DNA of 64,000 bases from Candidatus Gastranaerophilales bacterium (GCA_944325895.1 CALVCA010000004.1:1-64000); one strand, 5' to 3'; shown: positions 31,818 to 40,840, counted from the first letter of the stretch. Notes: generated by a model from the letters alone, not told the origin. Numbers and translations: made by a program.

Positions 31818-33073
31818 TTTTTTACTGTATTACCCTCGGTTACTTCTTTTGTACCATTAGGAAATGTTGTTGTTTTTGTAGCCGCATCGTCGTTAACAGG
31901 ATTTTTATCGTTCGCCAAATTTGCTTTAAGTTTGTTATTTAATTCCTCTGTTACTACGGCCTTCATTGTTATTTCACCGTTATCAGTAGAGATTTGAAAT
32001 TTTCTATCCCCTCTTGTTGTTTCATATATTCCTTTTTCTGCATCAACAAGTGTCAATTTCATGACCGCATTTTGTCCATAAGAGTCTGGTAATGTCATAT
32101 TTAATGTGTTAGGAAATTTTCCATCTTCCAGCTTTTCGCCTTTTGGAAGTCTTATCTCGCCTTCATATTCTTTTGATGACAAGCCTGATGCGGTTCCATC
32201 TATTGTTACTCTTGCCTTACCGTCTTTAAATGCTTTTTGTAATATATCCTGCGGAGTATCTTTTATCTCTATTCCATCCGCATTATATTTTGTTACTTCT
32301 CCGTTTGAATCGGTTATTGTATATGATCCGTCATCGTTTGTTTCTTTTATTGCTGTTATTTCTCCTTTATCATTAAATTTTGTTACTTTATTACCCTCGG
32401 TTACTTCTTTTGTACCATCAGGAAATGTTTTTGTTGTTTTGGATATATCACCATTTTCATTATATTCATATTCAATTGTTTCTTTTAAACCATTACCCTT
32501 ATCTGTAACTTGCTTCACTGGACCCTGACCCGCACCAAAATATTGAGTAACAGCACCATTTATTTCAATGCGAGTAATTCCATTCTCTTCCTTATCTAGT
32601 ATAATCACTTTACTACCGTCCCTTTTTTGTACTTCTGTTGAATAATCCTCTCCGTTTTTATAGACAAGCGTTACCGTATCATCCTCGCCAGGTAAAAATT
32701 CTACCTTCATAAAATCATCTTCTTCATATGCTTTTGCTATAACATCATTATCAAATTGAACACCAAGCGTCTGCAAAAATTTAAGTAAATCCTTTGATTT
32801 TGCATCTATACCTTGTTCTGTTAAAAATTTTTTTGCTTCTCGTTTTGTTATTTTACCGTCATTTGCGTATCCAGATAATCCTGATAAAAAAGAAGTCATT
32901 TCTTTCTGTGTCAATATTCCATTTTTATCTTTATCTATAGTCCCAAATTTTTCGAATAATTTTATGTCACCTGGTTTTTGTAAATCTTTTTGGTTTATAT
33001 AACCACCTTGTTGTAATTTAGCAATATCTATTTTGCCAAATTTCCCTTTGTTTCCAAAATTTACGTTGTCCAT
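31796..33073 (-). CDS. EF-hand and YD-repeat protein, frameshifted near its end
   Basis: 425 codons in this frame, starting MDNVNFGNKGKFGKIDIAKL. Residues ~45-60 form a canonical EF-hand loop, D-K-D-K-N-G-I-L-T-Q-K-E, followed by a degenerate one (NDGKITKREAKKF), so calcium binding is plausible. From ~150 on there are YD-like units (EYEYNENGDISKTTKTFPDG, 'TKFNDKGEITAIKETNDDGS', 'ITDSNGEVTKYNADG'). No signal peptide. The last residues (VKNLMIKEK) are out of frame relative to the repeat. Its promoter module carries pentamer repeats shared with the 52.56-kb gene. Function unknown; possibly surface or exported by a non-Sec route. Confidence 0.7.
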   Translation of the reverse strand: MDNVNFGNKGKFGKIDIAKLQQGGYINQKDLQKPGDIKLFEKFGTIDKDKNGILTQKEMTSFLSGLSGYANDGKITKREAKKFLTEQGIDAKSKDLLKFLQTLGVQFDNDVIAKAYEEDDFMKVEFLPGEDDTVTLVYKNGEDYSTEVQKRDGSKVIILDKEENGITRIEINGAVTQYFGAGQGPVKQVTDKGNGLKETIEYEYNENGDISKTTKTFPDGTKEVTEGNKVTKFNDKGEITAIKETNDDGSYTITDSNGEVTKYNADGIEIKDTPQDILQKAFKDGKARVTIDGTASGLSSKEYEGEIRLPKGEKLEDGKFPNTLNMTLPDSYGQNAVMKLTLVDAEKGIYETTRGDRKFQISTDNGEITMKAVVTEELNNKLKANLANDKNPVNDDAATKTTTFPNGTKEVTEGNTVKNLMIKEK

Positions 33074-33151
33074 TTAAACCTCCGATATCAACATTAATTA
33101 ATATTGATATCGGTAATATAGATGTTGCTCTTTAATTATGCATAATTCGGC

Positions 33152-33238
33152 TATACCATACCATACTATACCATACAGGCATTATAACTGGGTTTCAGGC
33201 CTTTTTAAATTCATTTTTACATTTCGTTACATTTGATA
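33152..33238 (-). promoter_or_regulatory. Promoter module with pentanucleotide repeats (EF-hand/YD gene)
   Basis: On the minus strand: AAATGTAACGAAATGTAAAA, then TTTAAA, 17 nt, TATAAT (33186-33181), then five units of GTATG/GTATA (33177-33152). It matches 52627-52711 at roughly 85% over the non-repeat part. The repeats fall at or just after the predicted transcription start. Confidence 0.55.
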
Positions 33239-33387
33239 TATAGTATTATTTTTATTAATTATAAATCATATTACTTTTATGAGTTTCCCTTTTTTTAAAG
33301 TTGCTGTAATTTTTCATCTTTTTGAATGGTTGATTTTTACTAAAAAATTATTAATATAATCTTAGGTAAAAATACGAGGGCGAAATT

Positions 33388-33948
33388 ATGTCAAATGGAA
33401 ATTCAATATTAACAGGAATTTATGCAGGACTAACAAATACATATTCTTATCTTGCACAATTAAATCCTGATGGAGTAACACTTGAAAGCATTTCTAATGC
33501 AAGAACAGATTCAAAAAATTATTTAAATCTTAATCAAAGTTTTGCATCATACTTGCAGACAAATTTTAATTCTATAGATAAAGATGGCGATGGTGTAATA
33601 GGCTCTGATGAAATAACCAACTTTACCAATATGCTTTCTTCTAAAGGTATTTCAAAAACAGAATTAACTCAATTAGCTGCAAGCGGTGCAAGCGGACTTT
33701 CTTCCGATACAATAAACAATATTCTTGAACATTTTGATGAAATGGATACCAACCACGACGGCAGAGTAACCAGTGCTGAAATTTCCGCATATAGTTACGG
33801 TGCTTCTAGACAAGAAAAAATGGATGAGTTTAATCATAAAAGAGCAACTGAAATGTCAACCTTCTACGGTGATGACTCTTCTTCATCTGACACCGGCTCA
33901 TATAGCATGTTAAGCTACAAGTATAAAAATTATAACCAATCAAATTAA
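33388..33948 (+). CDS. EF-hand protein with two canonical loops
   Basis: 186 residues with no signal peptide. Two textbook EF-hand loops are visible: D-K-D-G-D-G-V-I-G-S-D-E (~68-79) and D-T-N-H-D-G-R-V-T-S-A-E (~120-131), each followed by a helix, as in calmodulin-like bacterial calcium sensors. The C-terminus is Ser-rich. A TATAAT at 33355-33360 and GAGGGCG before the ATG support expression. It is adjacent to, and divergent from, the other EF-hand gene, so the two may be linked. Calcium signalling or calcium-dependent adhesion are possible; neither is shown. Confidence 0.75.
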   Translation: MSNGNSILTGIYAGLTNTYSYLAQLNPDGVTLESISNARTDSKNYLNLNQSFASYLQTNFNSIDKDGDGVIGSDEITNFTNMLSSKGISKTELTQLAASGASGLSSDTINNILEHFDEMDTNHDGRVTSAEISAYSYGASRQEKMDEFNHKRATEMSTFYGDDSSSSDTGSYSMLSYKYKNYNQSN

Positions 33949-34012
33949 CTTGCTGATTTTTTATTGATTTTATAAATAACTTCTTATATAATCATATAAA
34001 AGGAGTTTTATC

Positions 34013-34624
34013 GTGAAAAAATTAGCATTAATATTGTTATTTCTTGGTCTAGGATTATCGTGTTTGGCATTTGATGGAATAAAAGACGGACAGGATGTAA
34101 TTTACATGCCAGAAACCCAAACCTGGAGTTTAGGAGTATTAGCTGATGAAAGAATCGTTTTAACCAAAAAAATGTCCTCCGGCTCAGGCGGGTTTTCTGA
34201 ATACTATTTTGATGACGGAAATATCGCAATACCTTTAACATCAAATTATGAATTTATTTTTGACGGCAAGTTAATCGCTGTTAACAATGCAGAATTAAAA
34301 TATAACGAAATAATCTATGAAAATGACAAATTTATCGAAAAACCTTTAACCACCGAAGATATACAAAAAATATTTCCGGAAGTTGAAATAATACGAATTT
34401 CTCAATTTAAAAACGGAAAATTAAAAATTAACAAACCATGGTTCAAAAAAAAGACTGTTCTTTTGTTAAATGATACTGAAAATACCTATTACAAGTTTTC
34501 ATATCGTCCTAAAAATATAAAAAATCCTTATATTACAGGTCTGATAACTTTGAAACATCCCGGCATAATAACTTTCTCTCATTACGGAGATAAAGAAGGC
34601 AAGTTAAAAATGTTTGTATATTAA
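34013..34624 (+). CDS. Exported protein of unknown function
   Basis: 203 residues from a GTG start with AAGGAG upstream. A signal peptide (MKKLALILLFLGLGLSCLA, possibly a lipobox LGLSC) leads a beta-rich protein: 'FDGIKDGQDVIYMPETQTWSLG', then 'YEFIFDGKLIAVNNAELKYNEIIYEND'. I recognise no domain. It converges on the Skp-like gene with one base between stops. A TATAAT at about 33990 may be its promoter. Confidence 0.65.
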   Translation: MKKLALILLFLGLGLSCLAFDGIKDGQDVIYMPETQTWSLGVLADERIVLTKKMSSGSGGFSEYYFDDGNIAIPLTSNYEFIFDGKLIAVNNAELKYNEIIYENDKFIEKPLTTEDIQKIFPEVEIIRISQFKNGKLKINKPWFKKKTVLLLNDTENTYYKFSYRPKNIKNPYITGLITLKHPGIITFSHYGDKEGKLKMFVY

Positions 34625-34625
34625 C

Positions 34626-35087
34626 TTATTTAACTGACTTTGATACCTCGGAAGTTATATCATCTCCGCCGTATAGTACTATGTTTTTCGGAAGAACAAG
34701 ATTATATTTCATTTCCTTTGCTTTTTGTACAACTATTGATTTTATATTTGAATCTATTTGCATAAGTTTCGTATTATAATCGTTGTCTAATGCTAATTTT
34801 TGATTATTAATTTCATTCCTGTACTTTTCTTCCAATTGGTTAATTTTTGCCGGATCTGTTTCTTTTGCTATCTCCTGACGTGCTTTATCAACTGTAGCTT
34901 TCATTTCATCAACCTTCTTCTGCTGTTCTGCTTTTAAAGCATTTACCTGAGAAGATTTTGAAATTAACGATTGAATATCTACAACCGCAACTCTATATCC
35001 CGTATCGGATATCGCTTTACTGTTTATTGAATACCCGGCAGCAAAAGCTAACAAACATATTGATACAAATAATAAATGTTTTTTCAT
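34626..35087 (-). CDS. OmpH/Skp-like periplasmic chaperone
   Basis: 153 residues with signal peptide (MKKHLLFVSICLLAFAAGYS). The mature part begins 'YRVAVVDIQSLISKSSQV', the Skp core strand, and continues as a long Lys/Glu-rich coiled coil ('ALKAEQQKKVDEMKATVDKARQEIAKETD...') ending in 'IVVQKAKEMKYNLVLPKNIVLYGGDDITSEV', which closes the body domain. Skp holds unfolded outer-membrane proteins in the periplasm, consistent with a diderm cell. Usually next to bamA/lpxD; here it is alone. Confidence 0.85.
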   Translation of the reverse strand: MKKHLLFVSICLLAFAAGYSINSKAISDTGYRVAVVDIQSLISKSSQVNALKAEQQKKVDEMKATVDKARQEIAKETDPAKINQLEEKYRNEINNQKLALDNDYNTKLMQIDSNIKSIVVQKAKEMKYNLVLPKNIVLYGGDDITSEVSKSVK

Positions 35088-35259
35088 ATATAAATCCTTT
35101 CTAGCTACATGTTATTATTTATTTTAAAAATTTTAGAATTCCTCTGTCGGGTAAATTTTTGATGTAAATATTTGTAAAAAGTTATTTTATTAATTAACAA
35201 GATAATTTATGTTTGTTTTTGTTATAATAACAGAGGTAAAGTATAGGAGAAAATTATTT

Positions 35260-35424
35260 ATGCAGGTTTATTCAATCAATTCGTTCAGAGGTTTGCCGTT
35301 GTATTTTTCAGGCAAACACGAAGCATCCGACAAAGTTTCAAAAAAAGAACAAAAAAATTATGAAATTCCGTTTGTGGATACAAATTCAGTTTTAAAAATG
35401 AGAGAAAAAAAAGGAGAGACCATT
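35260..35424 (+). other. In-frame upstream extension of pgk with its own start
   Basis: From ATG 35260 the frame runs 55 codons straight into pgk without a stop: MQVYSINSFRGLPLYFSGKH and onward. The ATG has TAGGAG about 12 nt upstream, after a TATAAT at 35223-35228. The pgk ATG at 35425 has its own GGAG. Ribosomes could therefore make a long form with a basic, unstructured tail and a normal short form. Confidence 0.5.
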
Positions 35425-36627
35425 ATGAAAAAATCTATTAAAGATTTAGGCAACATTGAAGGTAAAAGAGCTCTTGTAAGAGTTGATATCAATGTTCCGC
35501 TTGATTCAGACAAAAACGTTACAGACGATACAAGAATTCAAGCAATTATGCCGACTGTAAACTACTTAAAAGACAAAGGTGCAAAAGTTATACTTATGGC
35601 ACACTTGGGCAGACCTAAAGGTGAATGGAACACAGAATATTCATTAGAACCTGTTGCAAAATATATGTCTAAAGTTATGGGTGAAGATGTATTATTCGTA
35701 GCAACTCCTGTAGGAAAAGGTGCCGAAAAAGAATTAGAAAACCTTAAAGACGGTCAGGTTGCTTTATTGGAAAACATCCGTTTTTATAAAGCAGAAGAAG
35801 CAAAAGATGACGATATGACTTTTGCAAATGAACTGGCAAAACTCGGAGATTTCTACGTAAATGACGCTTTTGGTGCAGCACACAGAAACCATACCTCAAC
35901 TGCAAAAGTGGCAAGAGTATTAAAACCCGCTGTTTCTGGTCTTTTGATGGAAAAAGAAATCAGATGCTTATCACAAGCACTTGAAAACCCTGTAAGACCT
36001 TTTACTGCTGTTGTCGGCGGTGCTAAAGTGTCTTCAAAAATCGGTGTATTAGAAAACTTAAGCGACAAAGTTGACAACCTTATCATCGGCGGCGGTATGG
36101 CATATACGTTTGTTAAAGCTAACGGCGGCAATATTGGTAAATCTATTTGCGAAAATGACCAGCTTGATGTCGCAAAATCTATTGAACAAAAAGCAAAAGA
36201 AAAAGGTGTTAATTTGGTATTGCCTATCGATGTTTTAGTAACAGACGATTTTTCAGGCAACGGAACAAACAAAGTTGTCGATGTTAACAACATCCCTGAC
36301 GATTTTGAAGGTGTTGATGCAGGACCAAAAACTCAAAAAGCATTTGAAGACGTTATTAAATCTTCAAAAACAATTCTTATGAATGGACCTGTAGGTGCAT
36401 TTGAAACTCCGGCATTTTCTGAAGGTACCAAAGCTGTTTTAGATGCTATAGTAGAAGCTACAGAAAACGGTGCTATATCTGTAATCGGCGGCGGTGATTC
36501 GGTTTCTGCAGCTAAAAAACTTTCAGATGCAGACAAATACACTCACGTTTCAACCGGCGGCGGAGCTTCTTTAGAATTTATTGAAGGAAAAGTGCTCCCT
36601 GGTGTTGCTGCACTTGATGATAAATAA
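35425..36627 (+). CDS. pgk: Phosphoglycerate kinase
   Basis: Transfers phosphate from 1,3-bisphosphoglycerate to ADP in glycolysis. 400 residues from the internal ATG, a standard length. Motifs: 'GKRALVRVDINVPLD' (~12-26), 'MAHLGRPKG', 'NDAFGAAHRNHTST', 'VVGGAKVSSKIGVL', 'GGGMAYTF', 'MNGPVGAFE' and the C-terminal 'GGGDSVSAAKK', 'STGGGASLEFIEG'. The region upstream is open in frame (see 35260-35424), giving a possible 455-residue form. A bidirectional terminator follows. Confidence 0.97.
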   Translation: MKKSIKDLGNIEGKRALVRVDINVPLDSDKNVTDDTRIQAIMPTVNYLKDKGAKVILMAHLGRPKGEWNTEYSLEPVAKYMSKVMGEDVLFVATPVGKGAEKELENLKDGQVALLENIRFYKAEEAKDDDMTFANELAKLGDFYVNDAFGAAHRNHTSTAKVARVLKPAVSGLLMEKEIRCLSQALENPVRPFTAVVGGAKVSSKIGVLENLSDKVDNLIIGGGMAYTFVKANGGNIGKSICENDQLDVAKSIEQKAKEKGVNLVLPIDVLVTDDFSGNGTNKVVDVNNIPDDFEGVDAGPKTQKAFEDVIKSSKTILMNGPVGAFETPAFSEGTKAVLDAIVEATENGAISVIGGGDSVSAAKKLSDADKYTHVSTGGGASLEFIEGKVLPGVAALDDK

Positions 36628-36630
36628 CTA

Positions 36631-36662
36631 AAAAAAGGTTCCTTTTAAAGGAACCTTTTTTA
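36631..36662. terminator. Bidirectional terminator after pgk
   Basis: AAAAAAGGTTCC-ttttaa-GGAACCTTTTTT, between pgk and the convergent minus-strand gene. Confidence 0.85.
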
Positions 36663-37058
36663 TTATGCAATTCCGAAAAATTCATTTAAAATCCGAAATT
36701 CAGGCGATTCATATAAATCTTCAGCATGAGTTGTTGTTTCTAATTCATCAAATTTTAAACTGAAATCATTCATATCACCTGATATCCTTGAATACTGCTC
36801 AAGGGTTGGCATTTTTAGTTCTTTAATACCTCCCATAGCAAACATTTCTTTTAAATCTGCTTCATCAGGCTTAGAAAGTTTTGATGTTTTAACAAAAGTC
36901 GGCTGAACTTGTTCTAATAATTTATCACCAAACTCTCCAACAGGTTTATTAAAACTTACATTATTTTCAGTCGGAACATCTTTTTTAAATTTGATGGTGT
37001 TAACCGTATGGTTGTTTACATTCCCGTTTCCATAATTTCCGTTAATTGAAAATCCCAT
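36663..37058 (-). CDS. Unknown protein, Asn-rich N-terminus
   Basis: 131 residues beginning MGFSINGNYGNGNVNNHTVN. The N-terminus is low in complexity and Asn-rich, followed by 'ENNVSFNKPVGEFGDKLLEQVQPTF' and an acidic C-terminal half. No signal peptide or membrane segment. AAGGAG stands before the ATG. About 85-110 bp further upstream (37151-37170) lies TTACATATCGTAACATTT, related to the element before the genes at 33.1 and 52.6 kb. Not a family I know. Confidence 0.6.
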   Translation of the reverse strand: MGFSINGNYGNGNVNNHTVNTIKFKKDVPTENNVSFNKPVGEFGDKLLEQVQPTFVKTSKLSKPDEADLKEMFAMGGIKELKMPTLEQYSRISGDMNDFSLKFDELETTTHAEDLYESPEFRILNEFFGIA

Positions 37059-37291
37059 AATTCTCCTTTTTTACTCTTTTCTCTTAATCCTATACCTTTA
37101 AAAAGTATTTTTTCATTTAAAAATTGCGTATTTGTTATATATTTTTTACATATCGTAACATTTGTTTACATTTACGAAAAATAAATATCCTTAAAATACG
37201 GTTATTTTCAGGCTGTTAAAAAAATACTAGACATTTGGCTAATAGAACCTTGTCCAATAATTATTTAACATATAAATAAAAGGAGATAAAA

Positions 37292-37519
37292 ATGAATAAT
37301 TACGGATTAACCGCAAGAGAACTGGAAGTACTTTATTTTTTAACATTATGTTACACGAACAAAGAAATCGCCAAAACTTTACATGTTACACATCACACAA
37401 TAAAAGCTCATATAAGTGCAATATTAATTAAACTTGGATGTAAAAATCGTACTAATGCAGCATTATTTGCAAAAGAGCATATTGATTTTAATCTTCCTCC
37501 AAACTCAGAACAGCCATAA
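37292..37519 (+). CDS. LuxR-type HTH protein, DNA-binding domain only
   Basis: 75 residues that are almost entirely a GerE/LuxR helix-turn-helix: '[55 protein letters not shown]'. The usual pattern (LT-RE-EVL..., T-N-EIA..L.....TVK.H...I..KL) is intact. There is no sensor domain, as in small stand-alone regulators such as GerE. AAGGAG lies before the ATG. The 3' end overlaps the convergent lepA end by 32 bp. The target is unknown. Confidence 0.85.
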   Translation: MNNYGLTARELEVLYFLTLCYTNKEIAKTLHVTHHTIKAHISAILIKLGCKNRTNAALFAKEHIDFNLPPNSEQP

Positions 37520-39290
37520 ATGCTTCTTGCGGAACTTCAACTCTGCCGATTGATTTCATACGTTTTTTACCTTTTTTCTGCTTTTCAAGCAATTTACGCT
37601 TACGTGAAATATCACCGCCATAGCATTTATCTAAAACGTTTTTCCGCATAGCTTTAATATTAGTACGAGCAATAACTCTGCCGCCTATTGCCGCTTGAAC
37701 TGGAACTTCAAACAACTGCCTCGGAATAATTTCTTTTAATTTTGCAGTCAGCTTTTGCCCTATATAAAAAGCATTATCTTCATGACAAATAACCGAAAGA
37801 GCATCAACAACCTCTCCTGCAAGCATTATATCAAGCTTGACAAGTTTAGAGCGTTTATAGTCTTTAAATTCATAGTCCATACTGGCATATCCCTTTGAAC
37901 GTGATTTTAATTGATCATAAAAATCGGTGATAACTTCACTCAAAGGAATTTCATATTCTAAACTTGCCCTTATGCTGTCCAAATAAGACATATTAACAAA
38001 GATACCACGTTTTGTTTGTGCCAAATCCATTAAAGTCCCGACATAATCATTGGGTGTAATAATCTGAACTTTAACATAAGGTTCTTCTATATAATCTCTG
38101 TATTGAGGTGCCGGAAGGTTTGCCGGATTATCAATTTCAACCATTTCGCCGTTAGTTTTATATACATGATAAACAACTGACGGAGCTGTTGTAACAAGTG
38201 AAAGATTATATTCTCTTTCCAACCTTTCCTGAGCAATTTCCATATGCAGCATACCCAAAAAGCCGCATCTGAAACCAAATCCTAGAGCACTGGACGTTTC
38301 AGGTTCAAAAGTTATACTACTGTCATTAAGTTTTAATTTTTCTAAAGCTTCTTTTAAATTATGGTAATCATCATTATCAACAGGGTACATGCCGGAAAAA
38401 ACCATCGGTAAAGCTTCTTTATAACCCGCTAAAGGTTCTTTTGCAGGATTTTCCACACTTGTTATTGTATCCCCTACAAACCTCGTCAACTCTTTAATAG
38501 AACCAGCAAAATATCCGACATCACCACATTCAAGTTTTTTAACTTGAACCCTCTGTGGAGTTAAATATCCAAGCTCAACAACTTCATATTCTTTTCCCGA
38601 TGCCATAAATCTGACTTTTTCGTCTAAATTCATACTGCCATCAACAATTTTAAAGAAACACAATGTTCCCAAATATTGGTCATAAGCACTGTCAAAGACC
38701 AATGCCCTCAAAGGTTTTTCCGAAGTATCTTCCGGCGGCGGAACAAAATCAACAACAGCCTCTAAGACATCTTCAATTCCAATACCCGCCTTTGCACTTA
38801 CAGGAATAGCCATTGATGCGTCTATTCCTAAAACATCTTCAATTTCTTTTCTGACCCGTTCAACGTCAGCTGAAGGTAAATCTATTTTATTAATAACCGG
38901 AATTATTTCCAAATTCTGTTCAACTGCCAAATAAACATTTGCCAAAGTCTGTGCTTCAACACCCTGCGTTGCGTCAACTATTAATAATGCCCCTTCACAT
39001 GCGGCTAAAGATCTTGAAACTTCATAGGAAAAATCTACATGCCCCGGAGTATCAATAAGGTTTAAAATATAATCTTTACCGTCTTTTGCATGATAATTCA
39101 TTCTTGCAGCGTTTAATTTTATTGTAATACCTCGTTCCCTCTCAATATCCATAGAATCCAAAAGCTGGTCTTGCATATCACGTTCGGCAACTGTACCTGT
39201 ATATTCCAATAAACGATCTGCTAATGTTGATTTACCATGATCTATATGAGCAATTATACAAAAATTTCTTACTCTTTCTTTATACTTCAT
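37488..39290 (-). CDS. lepA: Elongation factor 4 (LepA)
   Basis: Ribosome-associated translational GTPase. 600 residues, standard length. '[17 protein letters not shown]' (P-loop, ~13-29), '[11 protein letters not shown]' (switch I), '[12 protein letters not shown]', '[13 protein letters not shown]', 'SAKAG', and the LepA-only C-terminal block '[31 protein letters not shown]' near the end. The ATG is 7 nt after TATAAT (39298-39303), with TTGAAG 16 nt further upstream, and there is no Shine-Dalgarno. Single gene. Confidence 0.97.
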   Translation of the reverse strand: MKYKERVRNFCIIAHIDHGKSTLADRLLEYTGTVAERDMQDQLLDSMDIERERGITIKLNAARMNYHAKDGKDYILNLIDTPGHVDFSYEVSRSLAACEGALLIVDATQGVEAQTLANVYLAVEQNLEIIPVINKIDLPSADVERVRKEIEDVLGIDASMAIPVSAKAGIGIEDVLEAVVDFVPPPEDTSEKPLRALVFDSAYDQYLGTLCFFKIVDGSMNLDEKVRFMASGKEYEVVELGYLTPQRVQVKKLECGDVGYFAGSIKELTRFVGDTITSVENPAKEPLAGYKEALPMVFSGMYPVDNDDYHNLKEALEKLKLNDSSITFEPETSSALGFGFRCGFLGMLHMEIAQERLEREYNLSLVTTAPSVVYHVYKTNGEMVEIDNPANLPAPQYRDYIEEPYVKVQIITPNDYVGTLMDLAQTKRGIFVNMSYLDSIRASLEYEIPLSEVITDFYDQLKSRSKGYASMDYEFKDYKRSKLVKLDIMLAGEVVDALSVICHEDNAFYIGQKLTAKLKEIIPRQLFEVPVQAAIGGRVIARTNIKAMRKNVLDKCYGGDISRKRKLLEKQKKGKKRMKSIGRVEVPQEAFMAVLSLEED

Positions 39291-39297
39291 AATTAAA

Positions 39298-39325
39298 ATT
39301 ATAAAAGAAAAATCTAGAACTTCAA
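39298..39325 (-). promoter_or_regulatory. lepA promoter (leaderless)
   Basis: Minus strand TTGAAG (39325-39320), 16 nt, TATAAT (39303-39298), 7 nt, ATG at 39290. Confidence 0.55.
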
Positions 39326-39328
39326 TAA

Positions 39329-39535
39329 TTAATCATCATATTCTACAGTAATACTAAAATCATCAAGTTCTTCGTATAAAATTGTCGATTTTTCTTTTAT
39401 ATAATTCATTAATGTAAGAACATAAAAAGGTCTTTCATCTGCATACAATGCATTTTCTAAAACATCATATAAACAGTTCTGTAATTCAATAATTTCGCCA
39501 AATTTTAACAGCCATTCTTCAATCTTTTTATTCAT
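39329..39535 (-). CDS. Small acidic protein, unknown
   Basis: 68 residues: [20 protein letters not shown], then '[46 protein letters not shown]'. Predicted helical with an acidic tail; no known domain. AGAGGAA precedes the ATG at a good distance. It is upstream of lepA in the same direction, but lepA has its own promoter in the 38-bp gap. Confidence 0.6.
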   Translation of the reverse strand: MNKKIEEWLLKFGEIIELQNCLYDVLENALYADERPFYVLTLMNYIKEKSTILYEELDDFSITVEYDD

Positions 39536-39629
39536 AATATTTCCTCTTTTTTATAATAACAAATTTTATAATCAAAGTCAAGTGACATTTTTAAATCAGC
39601 CGGTATAATAAAAATAAAAGGAGAATTTT

Positions 39630-40010
39630 ATGAAACTTTTGCATACAATGATTAGAGTACGAAATATAGAAAAAAGTCTAAAATTTTATACAGAACTTTT
39701 GGAAATGAAGCTGAGCAAGAAAAAACGTTTAGATGATTGCGAACTTTATTTTTTAACTGACGGTATGACAGAACTTGAATTAACTTACAACGATGAAACT
39801 CCAAAAGAAGGTTATACCATAGGCAGCGGATTTGGTCATTTAGCATTTGCCGTTGAATCTTTGGATAAATTTAGCGAAAAACTACATAATTTAGGTTACG
39901 AATATCTTTATGAGCCTTTTGATTTAAACGGAAAGGGTTCAAAAATAGCATTTATCAAAGATCCTGACGGATATGAAATAGAACTCATTGAGAAAGTTGT
40001 ATGGCAATAA
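39630..40010 (+). CDS. gloA: Lactoylglutathione lyase / glyoxalase I-like
   Basis: 126-residue VOC-fold protein. Metal-ligand positions fit glyoxalase I: His5 in 'LLHTMIRVRNIEKSLKFYTELLEM', Glu in 'MTELELTYN' (~52-55), His in 'GFGHLAFAVESLDKF' (~70), and Glu in 'DPDGYEIELIE' (~118-120). It removes methylglyoxal when paired with a thiol; whether this organism uses glutathione is unknown. AAGGAG precedes the ATG. A TrmB-type regulator gene starts 35 bp downstream on its own promoter. Confidence 0.88.
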   Translation: MKLLHTMIRVRNIEKSLKFYTELLEMKLSKKKRLDDCELYFLTDGMTELELTYNDETPKEGYTIGSGFGHLAFAVESLDKFSEKLHNLGYEYLYEPFDLNGKGSKIAFIKDPDGYEIELIEKVVWQ

Positions 40011-40039
40011 TTTACAAAGAAGAATAAAAATGATATAAT
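40011..40039 (+). promoter_or_regulatory. Promoter of the TrmB-like gene (leaderless)
   Basis: TTTACA (40011-40016), 17 nt, TATAAT (40034-40039), 6 nt, ATG at 40046. Confidence 0.65.
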
Positions 40040-40045
40040 TGCTCC

Positions 40046-40840
40046 ATGGATGAATTGATTGAAAGCCTAAAACAACTTGGGTTTAATAGTTATGAGGCAA
40101 AAGTATATATAGCTCTTTTAAAAAAATATCCTGCAACAGGGTATGAAGTGGCAAAGCTTGCAGATATACCTCAATCACGGGCTTATGATACTTTAAAATC
40201 TTTAGAAAATGAAAAAATAATAGTAAGTACACAAGAAAAGCCTCAAAAGTATACACCCATAAAACCTAAAGAATTAACAAAACGAGTAAGAAGAAAACTC
40301 CTGTCAAACATTGAATTTTTAGAAAAAAAGCTTCCTGATGTAAAAGCCGGTTATAGCGAACCAATTCATACAATCTCAGGCAGCTTTGAAATCCGAAATA
40401 AACTGATAGAAATAGTAAACTCTGCTAAAAAAAACATTTACATTGAAATTTGGTCGCAGGATTTCAAATTCTTGGAACACAGCTTATTTGAAGCCTATAA
40501 CAGAGGCTTGGATATAAAAATTGTAGGATATGACAATTTTCAATGTCCTTTTGGAACGGTATACAAGCATAGAAACGGCAGAGAAATAGAACTATCTCTT
40601 GACGGACGGTTAATATTTTTAATAACAGATGATACCGAAGGGATTTTTGGCAAGGTAGAAAATAGGGTTGTTTGGACTGAAAATCCCGAAATCATCTTTT
40701 TGTTGAAAGAATTTGTAGTCCATGATATGTATCTTTTAGATATAGAAGAAAATTTCCCTGAACAGCTAAAATATTTTTACGGAGCAGGATTAAAAAAATT
40801 AAAAGACAAAATTACAAATAAAAATTACAGCATGCATTGA
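40046..40840 (+). CDS. TrmB family transcriptional regulator
   Basis: 264 residues. The N-terminal winged helix 'LKQLGFNSYEAKVYIALLKKYPATGYEVAKLADIPQSRAYDTLKSLENEKII' is the TrmB signature. A short coiled coil (~85-105) and a PLD-like effector domain follow ('IRNKLIEIVNSAKKNIYIEIWSQDF'). TrmB proteins sense sugars or other small molecules and are common in Archaea and some bacteria. No sugar operon is adjacent, so the ligand is unknown. The start is fixed by the -10 box 6 nt upstream. Confidence 0.85.
   Translation: MDELIESLKQLGFNSYEAKVYIALLKKYPATGYEVAKLADIPQSRAYDTLKSLENEKIIVSTQEKPQKYTPIKPKELTKRVRRKLLSNIEFLEKKLPDVKAGYSEPIHTISGSFEIRNKLIEIVNSAKKNIYIEIWSQDFKFLEHSLFEAYNRGLDIKIVGYDNFQCPFGTVYKHRNGREIELSLDGRLIFLITDDTEGIFGKVENRVVWTENPEIIFLLKEFVVHDMYLLDIEENFPEQLKYFYGAGLKKLKDKITNKNYSMH

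Noticed and set aside
33152-33177. CRISPR-like array
   Set aside because: The units are 5 bp with no spacers; these are short tandem repeats. No cas genes or spacer-repeat arrays are seen in the window.
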